A stretch of DNA of 64,000 nucleotides from Proteles cristata cristata. Its lineage: Eukaryota; Chordata; Mammalia; Carnivora; Hyaenidae. Shown here piece by piece: positions 33,176-44,709 of this stretch (positions are counted from its first letter, which is position 1; every line of letters begins with the position of its first letter). The stretch is from NCBI GenBank assembly GCA_017311185.1, contig JAESUZ010004534.1:744001-808000 (forward strand). Direction: 5' to 3'. The position numbers were made by a program, and so were the translations under genes. The notes beneath the pieces were generated by a model, which saw only the letters and a list, made by a program, of their open reading frames with translations, had not been told where the DNA came from and searched no databases.

Positions 33176-33915
33176 GACTTTATCATTACATTAGATTTCC
33201 CCTAAATTTTTCAATTTAAGGAAACAGAATAAAATTTGTCAAAAAAGAAGGAAATTGATTTTAAAAAATAAAAGGTGAAGTTAATTAAATCAAAAAGATA
33301 AAAATTCTGGAAAGAATGATAAAAACTAAAACTTGTTATTTAGAAAGATTCCTAAAATAGAAAATCCCTGGAAAACATAATTAAAGGAAAAGAAGTAGCT
33401 AATACAGAATTCTTAGTAATGAATAAGTAGATTTTACTACAGGTGTGAAGTGTATTAAATTTCAGAAAATACTAAATGCATTTTATAATAATACATTTGA
33501 ATATCTAAAAGCAAATTAGTATTACAAAAAACACCCCAAGAAGCCCAACACCTCAAAAGACAAATACCAAGAAAGAGGTTGCAGTATTAAAGAGGTTCTT
33601 ATAAAAAGGCACATGGACTCATTTGGTTTTATTGCTGCTTTCAAATTTTGTAGAGAAAATTCTTATTTCTTAGCCTTTTCTAGACCTTAAGAAAAAAAAT
33701 GGAAGACGTCCTTAGTATGACTTTCATATGAATTTCAGAGAACTTTGCAAGTGTGTTCCATTTTTATAAAAGTAAATATAAATGTCAACCTTATACATGT
33801 GTATATATTTATACACATGTATAGATTATAGGTTCAAGCATAAAGGGAATTTTGAAAGGTTATAAACCAGGTTGCTAGTGTTTATTTCAAGAGAATGAAA
33901 GCTGGGAGGAGTGGA
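33176..33915. other. Unassigned AT-rich sequence with a perfect hairpin
   Basis: No gene. Contains a 14-bp perfect inverted repeat, TATACATGTGTATA (33792-33805) and its reverse complement (33810-33823), with a 4-base loop. Confidence 0.55.
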
Positions 33916-34065
33916 GGTTTAATAATTGGCCTTGAGTCAGCCAAAGCCAAATTGGGTCCCAGCTCCTACTTGTGTGACCTTGGGTTTCTTACAAAACCTG
34001 TCTTCATAATGGGGTTATGATAATTAATTAACATAGTGCATTTAAAATGCCTGGTGGTAAAGAAA
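33916..34065 (+). mobile_element. MIR
   Basis: Plus-strand MIR: gggtcccagctcctacttgt, then gtgaccttgggtttcttaca, ataatggggttatgataatt and gcatttaaaatgcctggtgg. Confidence 0.7.
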
Positions 34066-35545
34066 CACTGACTGTCACTAGGATTCCCCTTTCTTCCCAA
34101 TGTGTTTTTTTGGGAGGAAACACCAATAAGAATTGGGTGTTTGGGTGTCCCTGAGGTTCCCTTCTCTAAATGTTACCTTATATCCTGAAATGTATATTCT
34201 TAAAGCTTTAAGTGGTACATAGGCTTTCTAAAGTCTCCTAGAAAAGTCTCTCACAAAAATCCGAGAAACCACCCCCCATGAATGTGCAAAGAGAAAATAT
34301 CTGGTTAACCACCACTTCCCAGTGATTTTAGAGATATGGGCACAAGATGTGGCCACCACAATCATAGGCTCACTGACTCTAAGAAAGACCCAGTGCAGGA
34401 GTCGGGACACTAAAAGCAGTCATGTGAGTGTCTCAAGGTGAAAGTTGTTACTGGACGTGGCTTGTCTCCCAGCAATGATTGTGCAAAATTAACCCAGAGG
34501 GTTGACCTCTGAGAGGTTCCAAGCCATCATGCCCCTCTCCAGGTTGACATGAAATTACTGGTAACTCACCTTTTACCTAACAGTTGCAGGACTCAGCCCA
34601 AATCCTACAAGCCCAAGAATGAAAATGTGTAAAAAGGCTCCTGGAGCCCAGATATAATTTTTATACACCTTGTTCTGTTCAGCCCTTCTCTCTCTTGTAG
34701 AAAAAATTTCATCTGCTCTGATGTGAGCTACTCTACACAAAGCCAGCTCCATTGTTCTGTATCACCATTTGCTTTTCCAGGTGATTACAAATTGATTGTG
34801 GGGTGACACATCCTAGTCACTTCCAGCACAGCAGGTAAAGAGAGCTGCTCTGTAATTTTTGAACATGTCCTTTGTCCTTTGGAAAGATGGGCACAATTGC
34901 TGTCCTTCTCCTCTGTATAGAGAACTTCCCACTTGTACCATGGATTATCATGGTTAGTGTCTTTTAGAATTAAACCCATCAGTGCCTTTAGATGAACTCA
35001 TTTGTTCTGGAAGAATAGACCCCTGGCCATGTTGGCCAAAGGTAATGTAGACTAGAACATGTACAATGACAGATCAGGAAACCATTTGGAAAATGAATGC
35101 ACTGTGCAAACCTAAGGGCCCATGGCATGTGTTTGTGTTCAATGAAATCCAGCATATTTATTGAGGGTTTACAATATTCCTGGCATATTACCATTGAGAA
35201 AATTGTCCTTTCAGCCATAGCATTCCCAGAATTGCTTAAACTCAAGCCAGCAATAAAAACAGATTTATGGCTCTAACAGTGGATGTGAAATTGTGAAATA
35301 CACGCACGAAAAACACAGGTGGATTGAGGGTCTGTGTGGTAGAATTGGGACCATCATATACCTGTCCAGGGTGCCAGAGGAAAGAGAAAGAAAACCTTTG
35401 ACTGTGGCTCCCATCCTCAGGGAAGGGGGAGAATGAGGGTATGATGTACGGAACTGTAGACTTCAAGCGACCGTAGACTTCAAGCAACTCAGTTTCTAAC
35501 CTACTAACATGATATAAGCTCTCTTTATATATAACTCACCATCTG
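34066..35545. other. Unassigned sequence
   Basis: No gene or named repeat. A 17-bp unit, gtagacttcaagc plus four bases, is tandemly duplicated at 35456-35472 and 35473-35489. Minus-strand frames of 64-85 codons show no family. Confidence 0.4.
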
Positions 35546-35900
35546 CAATGGACTGAATTTTGTGCCCACCCCCAGATTCATATACTGAAATTCTGAAACT
35601 CAAGGTGGTTGCATTAGGAGGTGGGACCTTTAAGAGGTGATTAGGTCATGAGGGTGGAGCCCTCCATGATGGGTTTTGTGCTCTTAAGAAAGAAAATCTG
35701 GAAAGTTCTCTCATCCCTTCCACCATGTGAGGTTACAGAGAAAAGACAGTGTCTAGGAGGTAGACTCTCACCAGACACCAAATATGCCAGTGCCTTGATC
35801 TTGGACTTTTCAGCCTCCAGACCTGGAGAAACAAATGTTTTTTTGTTTAAAAGCTACTGTCTATGAGTTTCTGTTCTAGTAGCCTGAGCAGACTGAGACA
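35546..35900 (+). mobile_element. ERVL-MaLR-type LTR
   Basis: Plus-strand order: aatggactgaattttgtgcc, gattcatatactgaaattct, ggttgcattaggaggtggga, gattaggtcatgagggtgga, ccatgtgaggttacagag, gccttgatcttggactt, tcagcctccag and the terminal agcctgagcagactgagac. Solo LTR. Confidence 0.8.
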
Positions 35901-38009
35901 CCTGCTTACCTTGCCCCTCTTTCCAGACACTGAAAACATCAAGGCTTTACAAACGGGCTTTCACAGTCCTCACTGAGAAAAACCAAATGCAAAGCACAAC
36001 AGTTTTGGGTGGGTTGAACAGAAAATGCCTTGCATAGTGTGCATTTCCACCACACAATCTATCAGAACCTAGAAGTATGAAAGAACTGGAGAAGATAGGA
36101 GAGCAGCTCAAGTCATATCTTTTAGGGGAAGTGCCTCTAGAAATTGTTTTGTTCTGGAAATAGGGACTGTATCTCCAAATGCCAAATTAACTGAGGAGAT
36201 TAGCCCCATAATTCAAGGTTTCCAATTACTTTCAGTAGAAAGAAAAATCCTGCTGATTGTGCAGAAGTGTTTTCTGTTAGTTGAATAATGTGGGTAATTG
36301 CCTCAATTCTCGATTCCATTTTGACTCTATCAGTGCCATCCAGGCAGCAATATGTGAACTAACGAAAGCTTTAAGTACGTTGGCGGTGTAAAGGCTGTCT
36401 TCTTCCCATACGAATCAACTCCAAATTCTTCATGAATATCTCATCTGCTGCCGCCGGACACCTCGCAGTACTGGAAAACAGCCAGCAGCTGTCATGGATG
36501 TACCAACAGCTCGTGGCTCTCAGTGCAGTGCGTCTCCCACAGGCCTCTAAATTTGGGGACGTGCCATTCACCACAGCACCAGCTGGCACACTGACAGTTC
36601 CGTCTAGCCGGTGAGGGGTCTTCACCAGCACTGTCCTCTCAGCAGGGGTTTAGATGATGGGACTCTGCAGATACTCATCTTTTACTTGAGGGCATGTCAT
36701 CTTGCTAAATGAAGAAGCCAACAACCTTTGGGGTTCCCTCCGTCTCCAGTGCAGAGGAACACATGGATTTCTTACCTCATGCAGCTGCGCATGGCCTTCT
36801 GACAGCGGCTCTCCAGCCACAGGAACAGCCTGAATGCCTGGCAACACCCCCTAGCAGTGGGTGCAGATCTCGCTGCCTCTCCCCCCGTGAAAGGTGTAGT
36901 GACCTCTCCAGCTTGAGACCACCAGCAAAGGCAGCAAAGAGGCAAACACCCAGTGAGGGGGGCACAGGGTACAGCCCAGACGTTAAGCACCACTGAGAAA
37001 AATGAAAAATGATGTTTTACCGACCTTAGCCCAACCCTCTGTCCATCGTCTTGGAGAAATTCCAAGCTTCGAGCCTTCAGAGGAAGCTCTGGCAGAACCC
37101 AAATGTGCTGTCTGCTTCAGAAATCCGTGGAAGAAGTCGTTCTCTCCTCGTAGCCCCAGACCTCATGGAGAAGGGTGGGAGTTACAGGAAGCACCAAGGT
37201 GACAGATGGGGGCTCCGGGGGGTGAGTGAGAGTGGAAAGTAAAACAACAGTCTGAAGGGAGGGAACACGGCACCATGGGAGACCTTTAGGCAGAATGTGG
37301 GTGAATTTCTTTCAATGTGGGTGGAGGATGGGTGACGTGCAGGGTTATGGGGAACCAAAGGAGAAAAAGAAAACATGATTCGTGTCATTTATTTTTGCCC
37401 CAAGTTCTAGTTGGGCAGCAGCCAAGAAGCTCACGGAGGCCCGTGGACCTGCTTCCTTTGCATCAAGACCCAGTGGGGACATTGTGATTTATAGCTGAAA
37501 AGGTAGCAGAAGAAAGGAATTGCCTTTAAAAAAAAGAGAGAGAGAGAGAATGGTTTTCTAAATCTCTGTTCAAAGCAAAGAGCCTAAGGCAGGGAATGAG
37601 GAATCCATTGATCTGAAATCAGACCACCATGATTGCTATCTTTGTGGCAGCTGTATATAGGAAAGTGTGTATGTTTGTGTGCTCTGTGTGTGTGTGTGTA
37701 TGTGGGAGGGAGGCTGGAGACCAGGTGGAAGGGAATCGTTTCATATTTGAGTGATTTTCTTGCTTTCATAATTGGGAAATACTAGCACCTTGCTACCCAC
37801 CCCAGTCTACCCAATCCCTGACATTACTGTGTTAAAGGCAATAAGCTTGAAAAAAAAAAAAAAGAAAAAAGAAAAGAAAAACTAAGAAAGAACATAGGCA
37901 AATTCATAACTGCTATAAAAGTTGGGGCGATTCACCCAAATTCCTGGTCCTTGCATAGAGTATATTCATTGAAGTTTAGAAATGGGTCTAAAAATTGTAG
38001 TATGCCCCT
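35901..38009. other. Unassigned, partly GC-rich sequence
   Basis: About 2.1 kb without a repeat that I recognise. 36370-37250 is more GC-rich with stop-poor frames on both strands (36371-36631 minus, 36709-36996 plus, 36772-37065 minus); none shows a domain. A short (TG)n lies at about 37685-37698 and an A-rich run at 37849-37882. This is the part of the window where an unrecognised exon would be least surprising, but I have no positive evidence for one. Confidence 0.4.
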
Positions 38010-38500
38010 TTCAGTAAAAATAATGATGGAGTGACTATTCTATGTCAGACATTGTGCTAAGTTCTAGATAAATAATAGTAAACAAAAGTGATGAAGTGCC
38101 TCCCCTCAGGTAGCCTGAAATCTGGTTGGGGAGAAAGACTATGTACAAATTATATAGAATTCAAAACATAGATAAATGTTATAAGAAACGATGCAAAATG
38201 CTTCAAGAAAGAACCAGAGGAGGTCCTAGATTAGATTGTGGAGCTCAAAAAGGCTGAAGCCTAAATTATGAGAAGGAGCTAACAGGCAAAGCAGGTGGGA
38301 AGGGAGGTTCTGGAAGAACTGGGTGAACAAAGGCCATAAGGTAGAAAAGAGATTGGTATATTTGAGGAACTGAAAGAAAGGAAGAGTGGAAGAAGATAGA
38401 AGCATAGAGGTAAAGAGAGGCCGGATGATATCAGGCCTTTCCATCGTGGTGCCAGTTTTATATTTTGAAAATAATAGCTTTTCAGTGGAAAAAAAAACCA
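38010..38500 (-). mobile_element. L2 fragment
   Basis: Motifs ctatgtcagacattgtgcta, agtaaacaaaagtgatgaag, gaactgggtgaacaaaggcc, tttgaggaactgaaagaaag and gagaggccggatgatatcag follow the reverse complement of L2 in order. It continues at about 38985 after an interruption. Confidence 0.6.
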
Positions 38501-38984
38501 GACAGATACCCACGTTAACTAACTAATCAAAGTTAACACACATAATGGCAGGTATAATCATACTGTGCGTCCTGAGAGGATCCACTGAGAAGGACGTAAC
38601 ATGGTTTTTCTTGTATTCTTGCCCCAAACTGCATAACCTAAATTAATCATGAAAAAATATCAGACAAACTCAAGATGAGGGGCAATTTATGAAAGGAGCA
38701 GCCCATAATTTTCAAAAACATTAAAGTCCTGAAAGACAAAGTTTCAGGAACTCTGCCAGATAAAAGGAGTCTTGAGAGAGAAGACAAATAAACGTAGGAT
38801 CCCGGTTCCAAAAAATGATGCTAAAGAGATAGTTGGTGACATTTGGCCAAGGTCCGCATGTTGGAGAACACTACTGCGTCAGCGTTCATTTTCTGAATTT
38901 GGTAGTTGGATTGCAGTTTTGTGCTATTTTATCCTGTGGGGAAGCTGGGTGGAAAGCATATAGGAACTATTTGTGCTTTCAGTT
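38501..38984. mobile_element. Old repeat of unknown family interrupting the L2
   Basis: The segment includes attaaagtcctgaaagacaa, ggaactctgccagataaaag, attttctgaatttggtagt and ggggaagctgggtggaaagc. Its style suggests a decayed dispersed repeat, but I cannot name the family by eye. The same L2 resumes on its right, so it looks like an insertion. Confidence 0.35.
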
Positions 38985-39180
38985 TTAGCTTTCATGCTAG
39001 GTATAATGGCAAGCCCTTAATGGGTTTTGACCAAAGGAATGTCTTGATCTACTTTAGGTCGTTACACATCCCTCTGACTGCTGTGTGGGAAATGGCTCAA
39101 AGCAGGAGCATGGTGAGGCTCACCTGGTGGCAGGAGCTTTGAGCAAATGGCAGCAGTGGTCAGATGAGAGGGCTGAACTG
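38985..39180 (-). mobile_element. L2 fragment (continuation)
   Basis: tttcatgctaggtataatgg, caagcccttaatgggttttg and ccctctgactgctgtgtggg correspond to the reverse complement of L2, in register with the piece ending at 38500. Confidence 0.55.
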
Positions 39181-39302
39181 CATGTATTTACCAAGGTAGG
39201 TTCATGACTTACCTGCACTGGAATCACCTGGGGAACTTCAAACATTCAGGTCCCTGGGCTCCACCCCGACACGTCAGTCTGTCAGGGGAAGGAAAGGTGC
39301 TG

Positions 39303-39600
39303 TCTCAGTCAGCTCCAGCTGCCATAACAAAACACTATAGGCTGGGGGCTTAAGTAATGCACATTTATTTCTCAGAGTTCTGAGGCTGGTGTGTCCAGGT
39401 CAAGGGGCCAGCCTGTTAGGTGCCTGGTGACAGCCCTATTCCTGGCTCCCAGATGGCCACCTTCTCACTGTGTCCTCAGGAGAGAGGGAGAGGGAAGGGG
39501 AGAGCAAGAGAAGAGGGGTAAATATCTGAGCTAAGCATCTGAGCCTTTTTACCTGCTGGACCTGCCCCCCACTGTGGTCTGTTTCAGGGGCCACGTCTTC
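39303..39600 (-). mobile_element. ERVL-MaLR-type LTR fragment
   Basis: The left end, ctcagtcagctccagctgcc followed by ataacaaaacactatagg, and atttatttctcagagttctg, then tctcactgtgtcctcaggag, match the reverse complement of a MaLR-type LTR 3' half. It degrades into purine-rich sequence after 39480. Confidence 0.65.
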
Positions 39601-40656
39601 ACGTCTTGTTTCTGAGACCCACACAGTCCCTTCCTTTATTCTCTTTTTATACCCAGCACCGTCAAAGAGCCTGCTCCAGCACTAACAAACGCTCGAATGG
39701 ATGAATGAAGGGCTGTGATTGAGTGTAACACTGCAGGGAGACCCTCAGGGGAAAGATTCGGGTGGAAATGAGGAAAGGGGACAGAATGAGGAGGGGGCAC
39801 CAATTCAAATCGAGCCACCCAGACACCCAGGGTGGTGAGGGCTCTGGAATGGCTGAGACGGGGCTTCTTCCGTTTCACTAGATGATACAGCAGGTGCCTC
39901 TATGCCCACCTCACCTTGGATTCCTACTGCAGCTGTGGACCGCAGTCCCAGGTAGCTTTCACTTGAGTTATTGTCTGCCCAGGGAGCTTACCTTCACCCT
40001 GCACCTTGCAGAGAACTCTATCTGCTTCCATTCAGAGCTTAGGAGATCTGGGAGCAGTTACTGTTCTCAGGCCAAGCCAGGGTGGGAGGCATAGGAAACT
40101 CCTCCAAGACCCCCTTGAGTGGACAGTCTGCTACCCCTGCCCAGAATGGCTGGGGGTACGGATCCCATTGCCTCCCAGCAGCGCCCTTCCCAGCAACCCT
40201 CCCCCCTACTGCTTTTCTGCTTCGCTTCTCTTACTCCCCCCAGCCCTCGCTTCTAGTCTTTGACTTTGAAAACTGAGTAGGATTAGGGAGCCAGAGAGGA
40301 GAGAGTGCATTCTGAGCAGAAAGCAGAGTGGAGGCAAAAAGGAACGGAGGCTAGAAAGACAAAAGGCGGAGGGAGATCATCGTTTGCTGCAGTTACCTGC
40401 CTGAGGTGTGTGATTCAGGGCGGAGCTTGTAACCTGAATGCGTGGACAGATCAGGGAAGAAGGAACGCAGGTACCACACCCACACTGGTTATCAGATGCT
40501 GTAAATGCGGCAGGCAGGCAGCGCAGGGAAAAGGGAGAGCACAGAACAGCCAGAGCACATATGTGTGTGCAGCCGCAACCCCAGGGACAAAGTCACCTCC
40601 GTGGGTGACTCCTGTTTAATACTGTGAAGTGGCCATGCCAAAGCCATCCACCGCGA

Positions 40657-40659
<3 letters not shown>
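39601..40659. other. Unassigned sequence
   Basis: Mid-GC, no recognised repeat. Overlapping frames of 64-104 codons at 39636-40619 lack domains. A C-rich patch lies near 40195-40250. Confidence 0.4.

Positions 40660-40725
<66 letters not shown>
40660..40725. repeat. Pure (CT)n microsatellite
   Basis: About 33 uninterrupted CT units between cgcgaagtc and gttttccaatc. It is not part of a SINE, because no SINE head or tail flanks it. Confidence 0.95.
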
Positions 40726-40728
<3 letters not shown>

Positions 40729-41521
40729 TTCCAATCAGCTTAAATTGGCTTGATCAGCCCTAAACAAGACGACCATTGTGCCACCTTCATGATGCATGCG
40801 CTAAGGCATAAATATGTAAGTAGTGCTGTATTAGCGTTAATTAGCAGCAGTAGCCTGGAAACGCTTCGCATAACACTGGGAAGCAATAATGGAATTGTGT
40901 GTCTTTTCCTCCAGTATGAGCAGTCAAGAGTCATGCATAATGTAAAAGCACAGAGTGCAGCTGGTATCAGCAGGCTGGATCGCAGGAAATGATTTCAACT
41001 TGTTTTTATGATCGTGAAGAACTACCTTTCACTCAGGCCCCCAAAGCAAATACTATCCTATGAGCCCTGGGGGCGCGCGGGGTTGGCAAAATCAGACTAC
41101 ATAACCTTAAATAACAATCCCGCTTAGAGGCCCCAAAGCTGGGCTCTTTATGGACGTTCAATCCACATTTATAGAGTCTAAGGGAGTGCGTGTGACAGTG
41201 ACAGAAAGCAGATGCCACCTGACCGTATGTGAGGCTGATTCAGACACACAGGTTGGGTCCTTCTCCGCTGGGGGCAGGGGGCTAGTCAGCCAGGAAGCAG
41301 CCAGGGAGGTGCCGCCTTCTAATCCTGAAACTGTTCAGGCTCAGGAAAGAAGGAGTGTAACAGAAGACAGCCTGTTAGTCTCCGCTCGTTTCCTGGTCCT
41401 AGAGCCGCATCAGTGGGTGAGAGGCCAGAGGAAAATTGGAAAAAATCCCAGTGAGCTCCTTCATTTCTCCTGCTGTTCTCTGTTGCCTTTCTTTTCTCAA
41501 CCACTATGGGATTTTGGAGGG
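40726..41521. other. Unassigned sequence
   Basis: No gene or repeat recognised. The 138-codon frame at 41150-41566 runs into the L1 at its 3' end, has a possible ATG and shows no domain. I treat it as chance. Confidence 0.4.
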
Positions 41522-42453
41522 TTTTTAAAAACAGCTTTATTGACACATAATTCGTATCACATATAATTCACCCATTTAAAGGGTATAATTCAGTATAGGT
41601 TTGGGCATATTACATTATTCATTTTTGAAAGTTGTGAAATACATATAACGTAAAATCTTCCATTTTAACATTTTTGGTAGGATAATCTTAATTGTGGTAA
41701 AATATACATGGCATAAAATTTGTTGTTTTAACCATTAAGTACACAGATATGAGCCACAAAGTAAATTCACATTTTTGTGCAGCCATCACTACCATCCATC
41801 TCCAGAACTCTTCTTCACCCCAAACGTAAATTCTCTTCATTAAGCAATAACCCCCCTCTTCCCCTTCTCCCCACCAGCCCCAGGTAACCTTAACCAATGC
41901 TTATTCTAGATATTTTATGTGAGGGGAATCATACAATATTTGTCCTTTTGTGTTTGGTTTATTTGACTCAGCATAATATCTTCAAGGCTCATCCATGTTG
42001 TAACCTGTGTTAAAATGTAATTCCTTTGTATGGCTGAGTAATTTTCCACAATATGTATATACTCCATTTTGTTTATTCATTCATTTGTTGATGGATACTT
42101 CAATTGTTTTCATTTGGCTACTATGAATAATACTGTGATGAACACTGGCCCCCAAGTAGCGGAGTTTCTTTTCATTTCTTTTGTATACGTACCTAAAAAT
42201 GGAATTGCTGGATCACATGCTAACTTCACTTTTTGAGGGACCACCAAACTGTTTCCACTGCTCCCCCAGCAATCTGTAAGGGTTCCAATATACTTCTTAT
42301 TTTCTGTTTGGAGTTGGTTTGTTTTAATTGTACCATCATAGTAGGTGTTAGGTGGTGGCTCATGGTTTTGACTTGCATTTCCTTGCTAACCAGTGATATT
42401 CAGCATTTTTTCGTGCACTCATTAGCTATTTTTGTATCTTCTTTGGAGAAATG
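41522..42453 (-). mobile_element. L1 3' fragment, minus strand
   Basis: Reverse complement of an older L1 end: aaaacagctttattgacaca, ataattcacccatttaaag, ttgtgcagccatcactacca, gactcagcataatatcttca, atggctgagtaattttccac, ctccattttgtttattcatt, ggaattgctggatcaca and gacttgcatttccttg. It runs about 930 bp into the ORF2 C-terminal region with no intact frame. An LTR abuts its right end. Confidence 0.82.
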
Positions 42454-42455
42454 TT

Positions 42456-42833
42456 ATAGTTTACAAGGACTGCCATAACAAAGAACCACAGATTTGGTGG
42501 CTTAAGCATCAGAAAATTATTTTCTCACAGTTCTGGAAGCTGGAAGTCTGAGTTCAAAATGTCAGCAGATTTGGTTTCTTCTGAGGCCTCTCTCCATAGT
42601 TGGTAGATGGCTGTCTGCTCCCCTTGTCTACATGTGGTCTTCGCTCTGTGCCTGTGTCCAAATCTCTTTTTATAAGGACACCAGTCCTGCATTAACGCCT
42701 ACCCCAGTGACTTCATTTAACCTTAATTACTTCTTCAAAGACCCTATAAATTTTGTCACATTTTGAGGTACCAGGGGTTAGCATGTCAACATATTAATTT
42801 GGAGCAGAGGGGACACAATTCAGCCCATGACAA
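42456..42833 (-). mobile_element. ERVL-MaLR-type LTR
   Basis: Well-preserved reverse-strand LTR: aaggactgccataacaaaga, gatttggtggcttaagca, tttctcacagttctggaag, tcttctgaggcctctctcc, ttataaggacaccagtcctg, aggtaccaggggttagcatg and gggacacaattcagcccatg. Confidence 0.85.
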
Positions 42834-43249
42834 ATATCTATGTAAATCCTTTGTCCGGTCTTTTTTCAATTGGGTAGTAGCCACTTTGAGTTTTAATGTT
42901 GCCCTTGTGATTTTATCTTTTATAGAGGTCAAGATTGGGATAGAATAGGACAAAAAGTTATCACTAGGTTTTTAATCTCGAAATGTTTTATTTGGTCAGG
43001 TGTAAGCACACTCACACTGTCCCAAAGGATATTTTCCCATTCTTTTCCCTATAGAATTCCAACCATACTACCTCTCACTGAAATAATGCAATAACATCCA
43101 TTAGTAGCAAGCAAGAAATCACTATGTTATGTCTAAATCATCATAAATCAGTTTTCAAAGGCCTGTTAGACTGTCACTTATTCCACGTTGAGTCCGGCTC
43201 AACATTTGTTGAAGGGCCATGATGACATTTTCTCGTGTGATAAACACAA

Positions 43250-43370
43250 GAACCTATGAGCTAGTTATTATTATCCCTACTGCACAGATGAGGAAATAGA
43301 GGCTCATAGGGATCAAAGGACTTGCCCAAGCTTACACAGTGAGTAGTAGAAGGAAAATATAGACCTGGAT
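43250..43370 (-). mobile_element. MIR fragment
   Basis: gttattattatccctactgc, acagatgaggaaatagaggc, aggacttgcccaagcttaca and cagtgagtagtagaagg match the reverse complement of the MIR core. Confidence 0.72.
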
Positions 43371-43433
43371 CTAGTTAACTCCTCTTCCTGCCTACTGTGA
43401 TTCCTTTCTCTGTAAGGGTAGAAATGGGGTATA

Positions 43434-43656
43434 GGGGCTCCTGGGTGGCTCAGTCGGTTAAGCGTCAACTTCAGCTCAGATCATGATCTCGCAGTCTGTG
43501 GGTTTGAGCCCCGCATCAGGCTCTGTGCTGACAGCTCAGAGCCTGGAGCCTGTTTCAGATTCTGTGTCTCCCTCTCTCTCTGCCCCTCCCCAGCTCGTGC
43601 TCTGTTTCTCTCTGTCTCAAAAATAAATAAACGTTAAAAAAAAAAAAGAAAAGAAA
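43434..43656 (+). mobile_element. CAN SINE
   Basis: Plus-strand copy with a 14-bp TSD differing at one base (agaaatggggtata at 43420-43433, agaaatgggatata at 43657-43670). Common-type tail CTCAAAAATAAATAAACGTT followed by an A run and agaaaagaaaag. Confidence 0.93.
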
Positions 43657-43670
43657 AGAAATGGGATATA

Positions 43671-44210
43671 AGTGCACTACAAGTGAGTAGCATTGATTCC
43701 AGTGAGATTTCTGAGTGAACTGAGCTCATCTTCAAGGGATAAATGTTTACATTTAGAAGGTATCATTGTCTGTCTTCATAAAAGATTTTTTTTCCTTTCC
43801 TTACTTCCTAACTTACGTTAAGTCCTGCTAAAATCAAGGGAGAGTGCATCTCCAAGCTAGGCTTTGCCTACCAAATGCTTAATAAAATAATGGGTCCTGA
43901 ATGAAATTGTGCAAAGTCTCCTGTATTTAGCAGTAAGTAAAACAGCCATGTAATCAGGTCAGTGTCTCCATATCACTTCAGGTTTACACATTCACTGATG
44001 AGAATCTTCTTGATATTGTTGATAGAAGCTAAAACTATTTTAAAAGTAATGTCTTCTAGTGTCAGTCATAAAGAGATAATATTTTAATTCCTCATGTACA
44101 TATCAGTTAAAGTAAATATTACATTAACAGACAGGAACTCAAGTTCAGTTAATATGCTACATTCATGGTAACTATAAGAGATAGAGGAGTTTTAAAAAAT
44201 AAATAAGCAA
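43671..44210. other. Unassigned sequence
   Basis: AT-rich; nothing recognised. Confidence 0.4.
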
Positions 44211-44445
44211 TGAGGTGCCTGGGTGGCTCAATCGGCTAAGCATCTGACTCTTAATCTCGGGTGGGTCATAATCTCACAGCTCAAGCCCTGCATCAGGCTC
44301 TGCACTGACAGTGTGGAGCCTGCTTGGGATTCTCTCTCTCTCTCTCCCTCTCTCTCTCTCTCTCTGCCCCTCCCCTGCTGGTTCTCTCTCTCCCTCTTTT
44401 TCTCAAAATGATTAAAAAAAAACATTAAAAATAAATAAATAAATG
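44211..44445 (+). mobile_element. CAN SINE with expanded TC region
   Basis: Plus-strand copy: gaggtgcctgggtggctcaa, tctgcactgacagtgtggag, a long TC stretch (about 44330-44364) and tail aaaataaataaataaatgat. TSD is unclear because both flanks are A-rich. Confidence 0.88.
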
Positions 44446-44632
44446 ATGATGGAATAGGGGGTCAACAAGTTTTTAGATGAAAGTTTCAATATGCCCAAAT
44501 ATTGAAAACAGTCAACCATTTTTATACTTAAAAAACAAAAAACAAAAAACAACAGTCTCAATCTAAGACAATGGTAACAATATTCACAAATTTTCCACAC
44601 TGGTTTCAGGCCTCTGCTGGTGAGATAAACTT

Positions 44633-44709
44633 TTCTTCCTTCCTTCCTCCCTCCCTCCCTTCTTTCCTTCCTTCCTTCCTTCCTTCCTTCCTTCCTTCCT
44701 TCCTTCCTT
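44633..44709. repeat. (TTCC)n tetranucleotide array
   Basis: About 77 bases of TTCC/TCCC units: a degenerate left half (cctccctccctcccttct) and a pure TTCC right half (about 11 units). Confidence 0.92.

Noticed and set aside
40492..40734. Minus-strand frame with a long RE dipeptide repeat
   Set aside because: It is the translation of the (CT)n microsatellite in reverse.
41150..41566. 138-residue plus-strand frame
   Set aside because: It has no known domain and its end lies in the minus-strand L1 at 41522. No supporting exon structure.
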